64,000 nt of DNA from Clostridium prolinivorans (GTDB taxonomy: Bacteria > Bacillota > Clostridia > Clostridiales > Clostridiaceae). How positions within the stretch are numbered: the stretch's first letter is position 1; every line of letters begins with the position of its first letter. A model generated the notes under the pieces. That model did not search any database. It was not told where the DNA came from and was given only the letters and a program-made list of their open reading frames with translations. Positions 26,371 through 35,911 of the stretch are shown here, piece after piece. Position numbers and translations under genes: made by a program. The stretch covers positions 1-64,000 of the forward strand of contig NZ_RJWG01000012.1 in the NCBI RefSeq assembly GCF_004011155.1, in the 5' to 3' direction.

Positions 26371-26652
26371 AAGCCGCCTTTCTTTAGCAGATATTATAAA
26401 TTTTTAATCTTATAATATATTTTACATAAAGTTAACGAAATTTTAAAGTCATGAAAACTATTACAAAAAAATATTTATTTCATTTTAAAAATTTTTTGAA
26501 TTTGAGTGAATTGTTAAAAAATTATTACTAATAAAAGGATATTTTACATATAAATTTAAAATAAATGGAGTATTTTGTTTAATGAAAAGTAAAAATAAGA
26601 AATGTAATATAATTTATTAAGTTTAAAAATATGATTTGCTAAATATTAATAT
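26371..26652. other. AT-rich intergenic region upstream of the dUTPase gene
   Basis: About 280 bases with no ORF, no recognised RNA and only weak AT promoters. Very A/T-rich on both strands. Confidence 0.45.
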
Positions 26653-26727
26653 GCTCAGCTTCAGTAAAGAATTTTTTATGAAATTAATGAAACTTAAAAT
26701 CATATAAATTCTAACTGTAAGCCGAGC
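26653..26727 (-). repeat. 75-bp imperfect palindrome after the DUF3783 gene
   Basis: GCTCAGCTTCAGTAAAGAATTT (first 20 bases pair) folds on AAATTCTAACTGTAAGCCGAGC with the blocks GCTCAGCTT/AAGCCGAGC, CAGT/ACTG and AGAATTT/AAATTCT. Read on the minus strand it follows the DUF3783 stop by a few bases but lacks a U run, so it is not a standard terminator. Could be a structured 3' UTR or a small mobile-repeat relic. Confidence 0.55.
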
Positions 26728-26734
26728 TTGTATT

Positions 26735-27127
26735 TTACTTATTTTTTTGTTTTATATATTTTTGAGCCTGCTTTCTTTCTTCTAAAAGATGTTCAAGAAG
26801 AGTATGGAATTCCCAATTTATTGAAGTTGGAGTTACAACGGCTAAAATTGGTTTTAATTCTTTGTTTGATCTTATAGCTTTAACAGCAGCATTAACTTCT
26901 TCATCAGAAAAGTTATTAAAAAGAATAACCTTTTCATCTGGTATATACTGGTTATAAGTTTCTATTTTAAGTCCATTTATAATGTCTCTTAAAGTCATAT
27001 TGCCCATAGTTTTTTCAATTATTTTATAAGAAGGTAAATTTAGCTCTAAAATAATTTTGTCTAAAAAATCTTTTTCCTTTTCTTCAAAACCATAAATAAG
27101 CATTAGTTTATTATTACTCAATATCAT
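26735..27127 (-). CDS. DUF3783-domain protein
   Basis: 130 residues. The block EKVILFNNFSDEEVNAAVKAIRSNKELKPILAVVTPTSINW is the DUF3783 domain, common in clostridia, function unknown. The C-terminal tail is basic and helical (EHLLEERKQAQKYIKQ). It follows the cyclophilin gene by 27 bases on the same strand and is likely cotranscribed with it. AAGGAGT ribosome site. Confidence 0.82.
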   Translation of the reverse strand: MILSNNKLMLIYGFEEKEKDFLDKIILELNLPSYKIIEKTMGNMTLRDIINGLKIETYNQYIPDEKVILFNNFSDEEVNAAVKAIRSNKELKPILAVVTPTSINWEFHTLLEHLLEERKQAQKYIKQKNK

Positions 27128-27154
27128 TTACTCCTTCCTTTAGAAAATACAGAA

Positions 27155-27673
27155 TTATAGTTTTTCTGGTTCGCTATAATTTACTCCAAAAGTATCTACT
27201 GTAATTTCTTCTATAATTTGATCTTCATAAGGCCTGTCATTATAGTCTCTTTTGACATTTACTATTTTTTTGGCTATATCCAATCCTTCTATAAGTTTGC
27301 CAAAAGCAGCATATTGTCCATCTAGATGAGGAGCATCTGCAACCATAATAAAAAATTGGCTTCCTGCTGAATTTGGATTCATAGCTCTTGCCATAGACAA
27401 AACGCCTTCTGTATGTTTTAAATCATTTTTAAAGTTATTAGCTGTAAATTCACCTTTTATAGAATATCCAGGACCACCTGTACCATTACCTTTTGGATCT
27501 CCACCTTGTATCATAAAACCTGGAATTACTCTATGAAATGTAAGACCATTGTAAAAACCTTTATTTACAAGGCTTATAAAATTTTTTACTGTATTAGGTG
27601 CTATTTCAGGATAAAGTTCAGCTTTCATAATGCCTCCATCCTTCATTTTAAAAGTAACTATAGGATTTGCCAT
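27155..27673 (-). CDS. Cyclophilin-type peptidyl-prolyl isomerase
   Basis: 172 residues, cytosolic (no signal peptide). Catalytic and binding residues are visible in FHRVIPGFMIQGGDPKGNGTGGPGY, SQFFIM and the Trp-equivalent region DGQYAAFGKL (no active-site Trp). It speeds cis-trans isomerisation of X-Pro bonds. Ribosome site AGGAGAG. First gene of a two-gene unit with DUF3783. Confidence 0.95.
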   Translation of the reverse strand: MANPIVTFKMKDGGIMKAELYPEIAPNTVKNFISLVNKGFYNGLTFHRVIPGFMIQGGDPKGNGTGGPGYSIKGEFTANNFKNDLKHTEGVLSMARAMNPNSAGSQFFIMVADAPHLDGQYAAFGKLIEGLDIAKKIVNVKRDYNDRPYEDQIIEEITVDTFGVNYSEPEKL

Positions 27674-27762
27674 AATAATCTCTCCTTAAATCTTAAAATA
27701 TTCTTTTACTAGTTATTGCCATATCAAATATAATTATACAATAAACTTCAAAAAAATTGAAG

Positions 27763-27820
27763 AAGGGACTGTTGCAAAATAGTAGCTTAAAATTAAGTTA
27801 CTATTTTGCAATGGTCCCTT
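27763..27820 (-). terminator. Long palindrome acting as terminator, with IS-like ends
   Basis: Two 26-base arms (27763-27788 and 27795-27820) pair with three mismatches around a 6-base loop. The arm begins AAGGGACTGTTGCAAAATAG, which resembles terminal repeats of several IS families (GG-ACTGTTGCAAA). It overlaps the stop codon of the next minus-strand gene and is followed on that strand by CAATTTTTTT, so it should terminate it. Confidence 0.72.
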
Positions 27821-28283
27821 AAATTTTTTGAATTAATGAGTTTAAAGTTAATTCTACATTATAAATTTCTATATCAAATTTTATAATTACACTTCCACCA
27901 GGTATCATTAGTATATAGTGATTATCAAGAAGATCTACTGGATTTTTAGAATAAGTTTTAACAGAATAAAGCTCTATATAAGATGAAGTATCTTCAAAGT
28001 TAACTTTATGTCCAATTTTAAAATTGTCTATCTCTTTTAAATTTTCTTCGAGAACTAAATTTTCACCCATAAAAAGAGTGGCTGTATTATCATCTTTTGT
28101 TTTAAGTTTAATGCTATATAATGATAATATATAATTACTATCTTTTGTATTATTAATCGTTAGGTACTTAAAAGGAAAGTTTTCTTCAATACATATTTTA
28201 GAAACATTTATTATGTTGTCTGAACTTCTGAAAAATGAATTATAATCTTTATCAGTAGGTTTATCAAGATAAAAAACTTTCAT
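27819..28283 (-). CDS. Hypothetical protein, 154 residues
   Basis: I do not recognise it. It has no signal peptide or membrane helix. Alternating strands and the C-terminal segment NHYILMIPGGSVIIKFDIEIYN suggest an all-beta fold. It has an AGGTGG ribosome site and lies between murI and the cyclophilin gene, each with its own signals, so it looks monocistronic. Its stop is inside a strong hairpin. Confidence 0.6.
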   Translation of the reverse strand: MKVFYLDKPTDKDYNSFFRSSDNIINVSKICIEENFPFKYLTINNTKDSNYILSLYSIKLKTKDDNTATLFMGENLVLEENLKEIDNFKIGHKVNFEDTSSYIELYSVKTYSKNPVDLLDNHYILMIPGGSVIIKFDIEIYNVELTLNSLIQKI

Positions 28284-28459
28284 AAATTAACCACCTTATT
28301 TCTACTGTATATTTATACTTTAGTATATTCTAAGTGGTTAAAATATGTTCTATTTTGTATAGGTACTTGGAATAAAGTTATTTTAAAGTCCAATATGTAA
28401 TTTTTATATTTATAGATACTGTGAGTTTAAATTTTATATATAAAGCTTAAACTAAAAAT

Positions 28460-29236
28460 TTATTGATAGTTTAATAATTTATAGCTTAATTCAATTATAT
28501 TATCATCATTAAGAGAATTTAGAATTTCTACTTTGCCTAAAGATAATTTGGGATTTAAAATATTCTCTTTTAACAACTGCCTTTTCAACTGTTTTGCAGT
28601 TCCTAGACTTCCATCAATTATTTCAATATCTTTATTTAGTATTTTTGACAATTCTTTTTTAATAAAAGGATAATGAGTACAACCTAAAACTACAGAACTT
28701 ATATTACTGTTTAAATATGGCTGTAGCTTATTTTTTAGATAAAAATTTAGTTCCTCTCCTTCTAATAACCCTTGTTCAATAAGTTCTACTAATCCTGCAC
28801 ATGGAAGAGGTTCTATATCATTATCATTTTTATAGCTATTCATTAAATTATTAAACTTTTTTTCAGAAAGAGTCATAGGGGTTGCCATTATAATAATTTT
28901 ACCTCTTTTTTTAAGTTCTACAGCAGGTTTTAGAGCAGGTTCAATTCCTATTATAGGAATATTTTTATAAAATTTTCTTAAATCATCTATAGCTGCACTT
29001 GTAGCTGTATTACAAGCTATAACAATAGCTTTAATATCTTTTGATAATAAGAAATTTACAGCTTCAAATGTAAGCTTTTTTACTTCGTTTGTGGTTTTTG
29101 TTCCATAAGGGGCATTTTTTGAATCTCCAAAATATATATAATCTTCATGAGGAAGAATTTTGATTGTTTCTTTAAGTACGCTTATTCCACCTATACCAGA
29201 ATCAAAAAAACCAATAGGTTTTAACATATTATCCAA
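28460..29236 (-). CDS. murI: Glutamate racemase
   Basis: 258 residues. Makes D-glutamate for peptidoglycan. Catalytic Cys pair visible in [11 protein letters not shown] and [24 protein letters not shown] is the N-terminal signature with the first Asp. Start choice: TTG at 29236 has GGTGG eight bases upstream; the ATG at 29227 is nearer to the family N-terminus ([11 protein letters not shown]) but has no good ribosome site. Divergent from glnA. Confidence 0.92.
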   Translation of the reverse strand: MDNMLKPIGFFDSGIGGISVLKETIKILPHEDYIYFGDSKNAPYGTKTTNEVKKLTFEAVNFLLSKDIKAIVIACNTATSAAIDDLRKFYKNIPIIGIEPALKPAVELKKRGKIIIMATPMTLSEKKFNNLMNSYKNDNDIEPLPCAGLVELIEQGLLEGEELNFYLKNKLQPYLNSNISSVVLGCTHYPFIKKELSKILNKDIEIIDGSLGTAKQLKRQLLKENILNPKLSLGKVEILNSLNDDNIIELSYKLLNYQ

Positions 29237-29476
29237 AATATTCACCACCAATAACAATAAATTTTGTTATTATCCATAGAAAAATATATTACTATTATAA
29301 CCTAAAAAAGTTATTTTGTGTATTTAATAATTTCATTTAGGAAATAACTATTTAAAATAATAGTATTCAATATAAGAAGGTTATATTTTTAATATGTCAA
29401 AAAAATATGAAAGAATTATTTCATTGTAATAAAATTGCGGCATAAATTATTAATTTATAAAGTTTCATTTCTTATA

Positions 29477-29505
29477 TTGACATATAACATATGTAATAAT
29501 AGAAT
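29477..29505 (+). promoter_or_regulatory. Promoter of the glutamine synthetase gene
   Basis: TTGACA (29477-29482), 17 bases, TAGAAT (29500-29505), 37 bases before the ATG. No leader structure is seen. Confidence 0.72.
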
Positions 29506-29541
29506 TTTATGTATGATTGGAAATAGAAAGGGCGGAAACTT

Positions 29542-31440
29542 ATGTATAAGGATTTAGTTTATGTTGTTCCAAAAGAAGAACATTCAGAAGAAGCATTAAA
29601 AAGGCTGCACGAAAAACATCCTGAAATAAAGTTTGTATCTTTGGTAGCTATAGATTTAGCAGGACATGATACTGATGAAAAAATACCTATGAAAGTTTTT
29701 TTAGAAGACATTAAAACATTTCTAAATGGTGCAGTTCAGACTGATGGCTCCTCTGTTGTTCTTCCAGGAATTGCAAGTTTAAACAATGCAAAAGTAGACA
29801 TAGTTGCTGATTTAGATGTTAATTGGTTTGTAGATTATAATTATGAATTTATTGACAGTGAAACAAATAAGCCAATTGGTACGTTAAGAATTCCAAGTTT
29901 TTTATATCATGAAGGTAAGGCTGTAGACTCAAGATATATTTTAAAAAATTCTATAAACTATTTTAAAAGTACACTTTTAGATTTATTTAAAAAATATCCA
30001 GAAAGTTTAAAAGTTTATGGAATTAATTATGAAGATATTGCTGATTTAGTTCCTACATCAGCAACAGAATTAGAATTTTGGGTAAAAACTCCTAATGAAG
30101 AAGCTGTTGTAGAAGAATTAACAACTTCTCAAGGATTACACGAGCAGTATTGGACCAGAACTAGAGGCTCTGTGCGTACTGCAATGGAAGAAACATTGAT
30201 ACTTATGGAATTATATGGTATAGAACCTGAAATGGGGCATAAAGAAGTAGGCGGAGTTAAAGCTAAGATGACAGAAACAGGTAAATTAACTCACATTATG
30301 GAACAGCTTGAAATAGATTGGAAGTATTCAACTTCACTTCAAGCTGCAGATAATGAGATACTTGTTAGAAACTTAGTAAGAGAAACTTTTAGAAGACATG
30401 GATTAGAAGTAACATTCTTAGCAAAACCTATAGATAAAGTTGCAGGAAGCGGCGAACATACACATGTTGGTATGGCAATTAAACTTAAAAATGGTAAAAG
30501 AATAAATTTATTTACAGCAACCAGAGAGCATTTTTTAAGTACAATTGGCTATGCTTCTCTTATGGGAATTTTAAAAAATTATGAAATAATAAATCCTTTT
30601 GTGTCTGCAACTAATGATTCATTTAGAAGATTAAAACCTGGATTTGAAGCTCCAGTTTGCATAGTTACTTCTTTAGGTCATAGTGTAGATATGCCATCAA
30701 GAAACAGAACTATACTTGTAGGATTAATTAGAGATCCAGAAAATCCTTTGGCAACAAGATTTGAACTTAGGTCTCCAAATCCACATACTAATACTTTTAT
30801 ATGCTTAGCAAGTTTATATATGGCTATGATAGATGGTATTAAGTACGCAATAACAAATAATAAAAATGAAGATGATCTTTTAAAAGAACTTTCCAAAAAA
30901 CCTGGAGAAGATGCTTCATATCTTGAAAAAGAAAGAGCATATAGAACAGAAGAAGATGTATTTGAAGATTTTACTCCTGAAGATAGGGAAAGATATTTTG
31001 GAAAGGCACCAGCTACAGTTTACGAAAATTTATCAGCATTAGAAAAATTTCCAGAAAAGCTTAAAGTGCTTAAAGCTGGCGATGTTATAAATGACAGTCT
31101 TATTAATAGTTTTAAATTAGCTACAAGAAATAAATGGGTTACTGAAATTTTAGGAAGAATAATTCCTAATTTTATGGAAGAAATAAGAAGTTATAAAATG
31201 CTTCATTCTTTAGATAAAGCACTTGATTTAGATGTTTCAAATTGGATGGAAATTAATAATTTAAGATATTATATAATGAAAGACTCTTATACTCAAAAAT
31301 GTCTTTTTACAAGAATAAAAGAAGCTATAGCAAATGAAGATTATGAGGAAGTTTCAAAACTTCAACTTGAACTTGATGATAAAATGAAAATACTTAGAAA
31401 ACTTTATTCAAATTATAAGAAAAATTTAATTGATATTTAA
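29542..31440 (+). CDS. glnA: Glutamine synthetase, long clostridial form
   Basis: 632 residues, about 190 longer than GlnA type I. The catalytic core has the family signatures: QTDGSSVVLPG in the beta-grasp part, AGSGEHTHVGMAI (ATP/metal loop with the GSGxHxH pattern), NDSFRRLKPGFEAP and the adenylylation-loop region RNRTILVGLIRDPENPLATRFELRSPNP. The C-terminal ~170 residues form an added helical domain (KALDLDVSNWMEINNLR). It makes Gln from Glu, ammonia and ATP. AGGGCGG ribosome site. Monocistronic with its own terminator. Confidence 0.9.
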   Translation: MYKDLVYVVPKEEHSEEALKRLHEKHPEIKFVSLVAIDLAGHDTDEKIPMKVFLEDIKTFLNGAVQTDGSSVVLPGIASLNNAKVDIVADLDVNWFVDYNYEFIDSETNKPIGTLRIPSFLYHEGKAVDSRYILKNSINYFKSTLLDLFKKYPESLKVYGINYEDIADLVPTSATELEFWVKTPNEEAVVEELTTSQGLHEQYWTRTRGSVRTAMEETLILMELYGIEPEMGHKEVGGVKAKMTETGKLTHIMEQLEIDWKYSTSLQAADNEILVRNLVRETFRRHGLEVTFLAKPIDKVAGSGEHTHVGMAIKLKNGKRINLFTATREHFLSTIGYASLMGILKNYEIINPFVSATNDSFRRLKPGFEAPVCIVTSLGHSVDMPSRNRTILVGLIRDPENPLATRFELRSPNPHTNTFICLASLYMAMIDGIKYAITNNKNEDDLLKELSKKPGEDASYLEKERAYRTEEDVFEDFTPEDRERYFGKAPATVYENLSALEKFPEKLKVLKAGDVINDSLINSFKLATRNKWVTEILGRIIPNFMEEIRSYKMLHSLDKALDLDVSNWMEINNLRYYIMKDSYTQKCLFTRIKEAIANEDYEEVSKLQLELDDKMKILRKLYSNYKKNLIDI

Positions 31441-31443
31441 TAA

Positions 31444-31480
31444 AAATAAAGAAAGTGTAAATCACTTTCTTTATTTTTTT
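31444..31480 (+). terminator. Terminator of glnA
   Basis: AAATAAAGAAAGTG pairs with CACTTTCTTTATTT and runs into T residues. Confidence 0.9.
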
Positions 31481-31517
31481 CATATATTAAAGTATAAGAA
31501 ATATTAGGAGAAAAATT

Positions 31518-31898
31518 ATGGATATTATTAATATTAAAGATAATTTATCCAAAATAGGAAAATATATAGAAGATGGAGCATCAAATGCTGCATTAAAATC
31601 TAGCAATTTTGTTGAAATTTCAAAATTAAATATTGCTATATCTTCTAAAGAAAAGAGAATACAAGAAATTTATATTAAAATAGGAGAAAAAATATATAAA
31701 GATTTTAAAGAAGGAAAAATAAATAACAAAAATATTATAGATAAATGCAAAGAAATAGAAGAAATAGAAAAGGAGATAAGTTCTCTTAAAAAGAAAATTC
31801 TTAAGATTAAAGATAAAAAAAATTGTAAAAATTGTGGATTAGAAATAGATAAAAATGCAGAATTTTGTCCTAAATGCGGTAAAGAGCAAAAAGCCTAA
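31518..31898 (+). CDS. Zinc-ribbon coiled-coil protein
   Basis: 126 residues. Residues ~30-105 are charged helix/coiled coil (KEIEEIEKEISSLKKKILKI); the end is a zinc ribbon, CKNCGLEIDKNAEFCPKCG. Such proteins occur widely in clostridia without known role. TAGGAG ribosome site; terminator follows directly. Confidence 0.8.
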   Translation: MDIINIKDNLSKIGKYIEDGASNAALKSSNFVEISKLNIAISSKEKRIQEIYIKIGEKIYKDFKEGKINNKNIIDKCKEIEEIEKEISSLKKKILKIKDKKNCKNCGLEIDKNAEFCPKCGKEQKA

Positions 31899-31924
31899 GA
31901 AATATAAAAACTTAGGCTTTTTTT
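31889..31924 (+). terminator. Terminator of the zinc-ribbon gene
   Basis: AAAAAGCCTAAG pairs with CTTAGGCTTTTT (31912-31923). It overlaps the stop codon and ends three bases before the convergent 2H-like gene, which it may also serve. Confidence 0.85.
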
Positions 31925-31926
31925 AA

Positions 31927-32475
31927 TTAATAATCTCTTAAAGGAAAACTTTTCACAAATATTTCTTTTTTATTATTTATAGTTTTCCAAAGCTCTATTC
32001 TTTCTATTTTAGCAAGTTTATAAAAGTCATTATTTTCACATGAGTTACAAGCTGCTATATATTCACTACCAGATAAATCTTTTAAAGCGTAATTGGTATT
32101 TGCAAGAGAGACATGTAAATCTAAATTATCAATATTTTCTCTAACATTAAAACCATGAAGCTTTAATGTATCATTTATATTTCTAGCAAGCCTTATTATA
32201 TAACCCTTGCTTTCAATTTTTAGATTAACTGATTTATATGGAGCATCAAAATAAATAAATCCATTTGTTTGTACTTTAAACTTTTTATAAGGTTTAAGTA
32301 TATTAGTTATAACACTATTAAGTTTATTAATATCAGGATTTTCTATTATTTCAAGAGCTATACAAAGAGTATGAGCATTTTTATAAAGTTTATATTTTTT
32401 ACATATATTTCTTTGAATTTGTTCCATAGATAAATAAGATTCACGATCGAATAATGCAACTAAATAATATTTCAT
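31927..32475 (-). CDS. 2'-5' RNA ligase-like (2H phosphoesterase superfamily) protein
   Basis: 182 residues. The layout fits the YjcG/LigT 2H superfamily: MKYYLVALFD start, a first His segment KNAHTLCIALEII, and a second, LHVSLANTNYAL. The second is a proper H-x-S motif; the first reads H-T-L rather than H-x-T/S, so catalysis may be weak or the assignment loose. Monocistronic by context. Confidence 0.6.
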   Translation of the reverse strand: MKYYLVALFDRESYLSMEQIQRNICKKYKLYKNAHTLCIALEIIENPDINKLNSVITNILKPYKKFKVQTNGFIYFDAPYKSVNLKIESKGYIIRLARNINDTLKLHGFNVRENIDNLDLHVSLANTNYALKDLSGSEYIAACNSCENNDFYKLAKIERIELWKTINNKKEIFVKSFPLRDY

Positions 32476-32619
32476 TTTTATCCCCCGAATTATAACATTA
32501 ACAACAATTAGAAATATAACAATATTATAACATATTTATACTAAGTATAATATAAATTGTTTATTGAAATAATAAAAATGTTTACAAATAAAATTTTAAA
32601 TTATGTAGGAGGAAAAAAT

Positions 32620-32799
32620 ATGAAACAGAGATTAGAAGCTAATGAATATAATTCAAGTGTAGGGTGTACTGTTTCAGAGTGCAGATTTCACTCTAAAAAT
32701 AATAATTATTGTACTTTAGAAAAGATAGAAGTTGTAAAACATGAACAAGGTGCGAAAACACCAGAATGTACTGATTGCGGAAGTTTTGAACTTAGCTAA
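32620..32799 (+). CDS. DUF1540-domain small Cys-rich protein
   Basis: 59 residues. Pattern VGCTVSECRFHSKNNNYCTL followed by TPECTDCGSFEL is the DUF1540 zinc-binding-like domain (paired Cys with a conserved CxFH). Function unknown; common in spore formers. The ATG at 32620 has an AGGAGG site 6 bases upstream; longer in-frame readings from 32557 have none. Confidence 0.85.
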   Translation: MKQRLEANEYNSSVGCTVSECRFHSKNNNYCTLEKIEVVKHEQGAKTPECTDCGSFELS

Positions 32800-33050
32800 T
32801 AAAGTTTAAGATTAAATTTAAATGCATAAATTTTAGATAAATTTAAAAGTCATTCATAAAATTAAGGGTGAAATCCCTTTTTATGAATGGCTTTATTTAT
32901 TAAATTACATAAATATTTATTTTACAACAGATTAATTCTTAATTTTTAAATTATTTCCTATAGAAAGAAAGGAAAATATATTATATAATTGTTATGTATT
33001 TTTTTAACCATAAATGCAAAAAATATCTATAAATGTTATTAAGAAAAATT
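32800..33050. other. Intergenic region before murA, holding a hairpin
   Basis: Contains the dispersed-type hairpin at 32845-32895 and otherwise only AT-rich DNA up to the murA promoter. Confidence 0.5.
32845..32897 (+). terminator. Terminator of the DUF1540 gene, dispersed hairpin family
   Basis: AAAAGTCATTCATAAA (32845-32860) pairs with TTTATGAATGGCTTT (32880-32894); an inner stem AAGGG/CCCTT lies in the loop. Arms are nearly the same as at 2249-2294 and 36478-36526. Confidence 0.8.
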
Positions 33051-33079
33051 TTGTTAATTTTATTTTGTTATGCTATAAT
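33051..33079 (+). promoter_or_regulatory. murA promoter
   Basis: TTGTTA (33051-33056), 17 bases, TATAAT (33074-33079). Confidence 0.7.
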
Positions 33080-33161
33080 AAAATTCGTAATAAAATCAAG
33101 GCCAAGACATTTAAAGAGTTAATAATTAATATAAATAAAATTGGTAAGGATGGGTGCTGGC

Positions 33162-34427
33162 ATGGAAAAGCTAGTTATTAATGGTGGAAAAAAGTTATTT
33201 GGGAAAATTGATATAAGCGGAGCTAAAAATGCTGCTGTTGCAATATTACCAGCAGCTGTTATGGCGAGTAAAGGAAAGAGTGTTATTGATAATATTCCAG
33301 ATATTGAAGATGTTCAGTGTATAGAAAGAATTATAGAAAGTCTTAATGGTAAAATAACAAGGAATAAAGATTCAGTTATTATAGATAGTACAGCTATAAA
33401 TAGTGTTTGTGCAAACACTGATGATGTAAGAAAAATGAGAGCTTCTTATTATCTTATAGGGGCACTTCTTGGAAGATTTAAAGAAGCTAAAGTAGCTCTT
33501 CCAGGGGGATGTTCTATAGGTGTAAGACCAATAGATCAGCATATAAAAGGTTTTGAGGCTTTAGGAGCTTCTGTTAATATTGAACATGGTGTTATTACAG
33601 CAAAAGCTGACAGGCTTATAGGAACTAACATATATTTTGATGTAGTGAGTGTAGGAGCTACTATAAATGTAATGCTTGCAGCTAGTCTTGCAGAAGGTAC
33701 TACTATACTTGAAAATGTAGCAAAGGAGCCTCATGTAGTAGATGTAGCAAATTTTATGAATTCAATGGGGGCTAATATAAAGGGAGCAGGAACTGACATT
33801 ATAAGAATAACTGGTGTTAAAGAGTTAAAAGGTTGTAACTATAGTGTAATTCCTGACCAGATTGAAGCTGGTACATATATGATAGCAGCTGCAGGCTGTG
33901 GAGGAGAGGTAATAATAAATAATGTTATTCCAAAACATATGGAATCTATATCAGCAAAGCTTATAGAAATGGGAGTTGAAATAATAGAAAAAGAGGATTC
34001 TATTATTGTAAAGTCTGATAAAAAATTAAGAGGTGTTAATGTAAAAACTCTCCCTTATCCAGGATTTCCTACAGATATACAGCAGCCTATGACTACACTT
34101 TTATCAGTTTCTAAGGGTAGAAGTATAGTTAATGAAAGTATTTGGGAGAGCAGATTTAAATTTGTAGATGAGCTTAAAAAAATGGGAGCCAATATAAAGG
34201 TTGAAGGAAGGACTGCAATTATAGAAGGGGTAGATAAGCTTACTGGAGCAGTGCTTAAAGCAACAGACTTAAGAGCTGGTGCAGCTATGATTATTGCAGG
34301 TTTAATGGCAGAAGGTACAACTGAAGTAACTTCAATTGATCACGTTGACAGAGGATATCCACATATAGAAGAAAAATTTAAGATGTTGGGTGCAGATATA
34401 AAAAGGGTTAAAATAGAAGAATGCTAA
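33162..34427 (+). CDS. murA: UDP-N-acetylglucosamine 1-carboxyvinyltransferase
   Basis: 421 residues, EPSP-synthase fold. First committed step of peptidoglycan synthesis (enolpyruvyl transfer from PEP to UDP-GlcNAc). The fosfomycin-reactive Cys is C117 in [11 protein letters not shown], so the enzyme is of the fosfomycin-sensitive type. [20 protein letters not shown] and [14 protein letters not shown] are further signatures. The ATG at 33162 is taken because AAGGATGG lies about 8 bases upstream; an ATG at 33150 falls inside that site. Whether a second murA exists elsewhere, as usual in Firmicutes, cannot be told. Confidence 0.95.
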   Translation: MEKLVINGGKKLFGKIDISGAKNAAVAILPAAVMASKGKSVIDNIPDIEDVQCIERIIESLNGKITRNKDSVIIDSTAINSVCANTDDVRKMRASYYLIGALLGRFKEAKVALPGGCSIGVRPIDQHIKGFEALGASVNIEHGVITAKADRLIGTNIYFDVVSVGATINVMLAASLAEGTTILENVAKEPHVVDVANFMNSMGANIKGAGTDIIRITGVKELKGCNYSVIPDQIEAGTYMIAAAGCGGEVIINNVIPKHMESISAKLIEMGVEIIEKEDSIIVKSDKKLRGVNVKTLPYPGFPTDIQQPMTTLLSVSKGRSIVNESIWESRFKFVDELKKMGANIKVEGRTAIIEGVDKLTGAVLKATDLRAGAAMIIAGLMAEGTTEVTSIDHVDRGYPHIEEKFKMLGADIKRVKIEEC

Positions 34428-34451
34428 ATAAAAATTCAGGAGGATTAAATT

Positions 34452-35237
34452 ATGATTTTTTGTTCTTTATATAGCGGTAGCAGTGGTAATAGTATATTTG
34501 TATCCTCCGAAAATGCCAAAATACTTATAGATGCAGGACTTCCTGGTAAAAACATTGAAAAAGCTTTAAAAGATATTAATGAAAATCCTTCAGAAATAGA
34601 TGGAATTTTTGTAACACATGAGCATTCTGATCATGTTAAAGGGGTTGGTGTATTATCCAGAAAATATGATATACCTATTTATGCAAATGAATTTACTTGG
34701 AAGGCTATGGAGGGTTCTATAGGAAAAATAAAAGAACATAATATAAAGATTATGAATAGTGGATGTTTAAGCATAAAAGATATGGATATAGTAAGTTTTA
34801 AAATACCTCATGATGCTGCTTCGCCTCAAGGATATGCAGTATATAATAAAAATAAAAAGGCTGCTATTGCTACAGATATAGGACATTTTTCTGATGAAAT
34901 TAAAAAAAATATAGTAGATTCAGACGTAGTTCTTATTGAAAGTAACCATGATGTTGAAATGCTAAAATTTGGACCGTATCCATATACTTTAAAAAGAAGA
35001 ATATTAAGTAATATAGGACATTTATCAAATGAAGATTGTGCAAAAGCTATAGTTGATATAATTGGCCAAAAAAGAAAAAGAGTTATACTTGGACATTTAA
35101 GTAAAACTAATAATTATCCCGAACTTGCATATCAAACCGTAGTAAGTTTTTTAAAGCAAATGAATGTAGAATTAAATAAAGATATAGGTCTTACTGTTGC
35201 AAAAAGAGACATGCCAAGTAATTATATTAAATTTTAA
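34452..35237 (+). CDS. MBL-fold metallohydrolase (WalJ/YycJ-like)
   Basis: 261 residues. Metal motif HEHSDH in FVTHEHSDHVKGVG, then DIGH, ESNHD and GHLS: the metallo-beta-lactamase ligand set. The start MIFCSLYSGSSGNSIFV is the YycJ/WalJ pattern, a family linked to DNA processing with 5'-3' exonuclease activity in relatives. AGGAGG site; it follows murA by 24 bases, likely same operon, continuing to the GerMN gene. Confidence 0.88.
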   Translation: MIFCSLYSGSSGNSIFVSSENAKILIDAGLPGKNIEKALKDINENPSEIDGIFVTHEHSDHVKGVGVLSRKYDIPIYANEFTWKAMEGSIGKIKEHNIKIMNSGCLSIKDMDIVSFKIPHDAASPQGYAVYNKNKKAAIATDIGHFSDEIKKNIVDSDVVLIESNHDVEMLKFGPYPYTLKRRILSNIGHLSNEDCAKAIVDIIGQKRKRVILGHLSKTNNYPELAYQTVVSFLKQMNVELNKDIGLTVAKRDMPSNYIKF

Positions 35238-35284
35238 TATTTATATGAAGCATTAACTCTACCTTTAAATAAAGGAGTGATATA

Positions 35285-35854
35285 ATGAAAAAAGCTTTAT
35301 CATTTTTTTTTATAGGAATTATGACACTTGTTCTTTTGAGTTTCTTTGGATGCGAAAAAAAAGATAATGCAAGCATAAATAATAAAGAAAAAGTTGAAAA
35401 TATTGTTTTACCAAATGAAAAAGATAACGCTATACAAATTAATTTATATTTTGATTCTTCGGATGATAAAAGTGTTAGCGTTTCAAAAGAAGAAAGGCTT
35501 ATAAATAAAGAAGAATTTTTAGGAGAAATCATAGTACAGGAACTTTTAAAAGGACCTTCAAATGTAAGTAACTTAAAGCCTATTTTACCTAAAGGGACTA
35601 AACTTTTAAGCTTTTCAATAAAAGATAATATAGCATATGTTAACTTAAATGATGAAGCAAGAGTTACAATGAGCCCGCAAAAAGAAGAAGCAACATTAAG
35701 AAGTTTGGTAAATTCATTAACTGAGCTTCCTTCAGTAAAGAAGGTAAAAATAATGCTTAATAATAAAGATACTGATTTTCTTGGTGGAAATTATGATGTT
35801 TCTAAGCCTATTGGTAAGGAAGATTTAGAAATAATATTAAAAAATAAAAAGTAA
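35285..35854 (+). CDS. GerMN-domain lipoprotein
   Basis: 189 residues. Lipoprotein signal peptide with lipobox LSFFGC at ~residues 18-23. The GerMN domain spans roughly 55-180 (INLYFDSSDDKSVSV, LLKGPSNVSNLKPILPKGT, INLNDEARVTM-like segment). GerMN proteins act at the membrane/cell wall, some in spore germination. 47 bases after the WalJ-like gene, with AAAGGAG. Confidence 0.88.
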   Translation: MKKALSFFFIGIMTLVLLSFFGCEKKDNASINNKEKVENIVLPNEKDNAIQINLYFDSSDDKSVSVSKEERLINKEEFLGEIIVQELLKGPSNVSNLKPILPKGTKLLSFSIKDNIAYVNLNDEARVTMSPQKEEATLRSLVNSLTELPSVKKVKIMLNNKDTDFLGGNYDVSKPIGKEDLEIILKNKK

Positions 35855-35911
35855 TTTATTATAATCATAATTTATACAGAAATATAAATTTTTACAAAGG
35901 AGATAGAGAAA

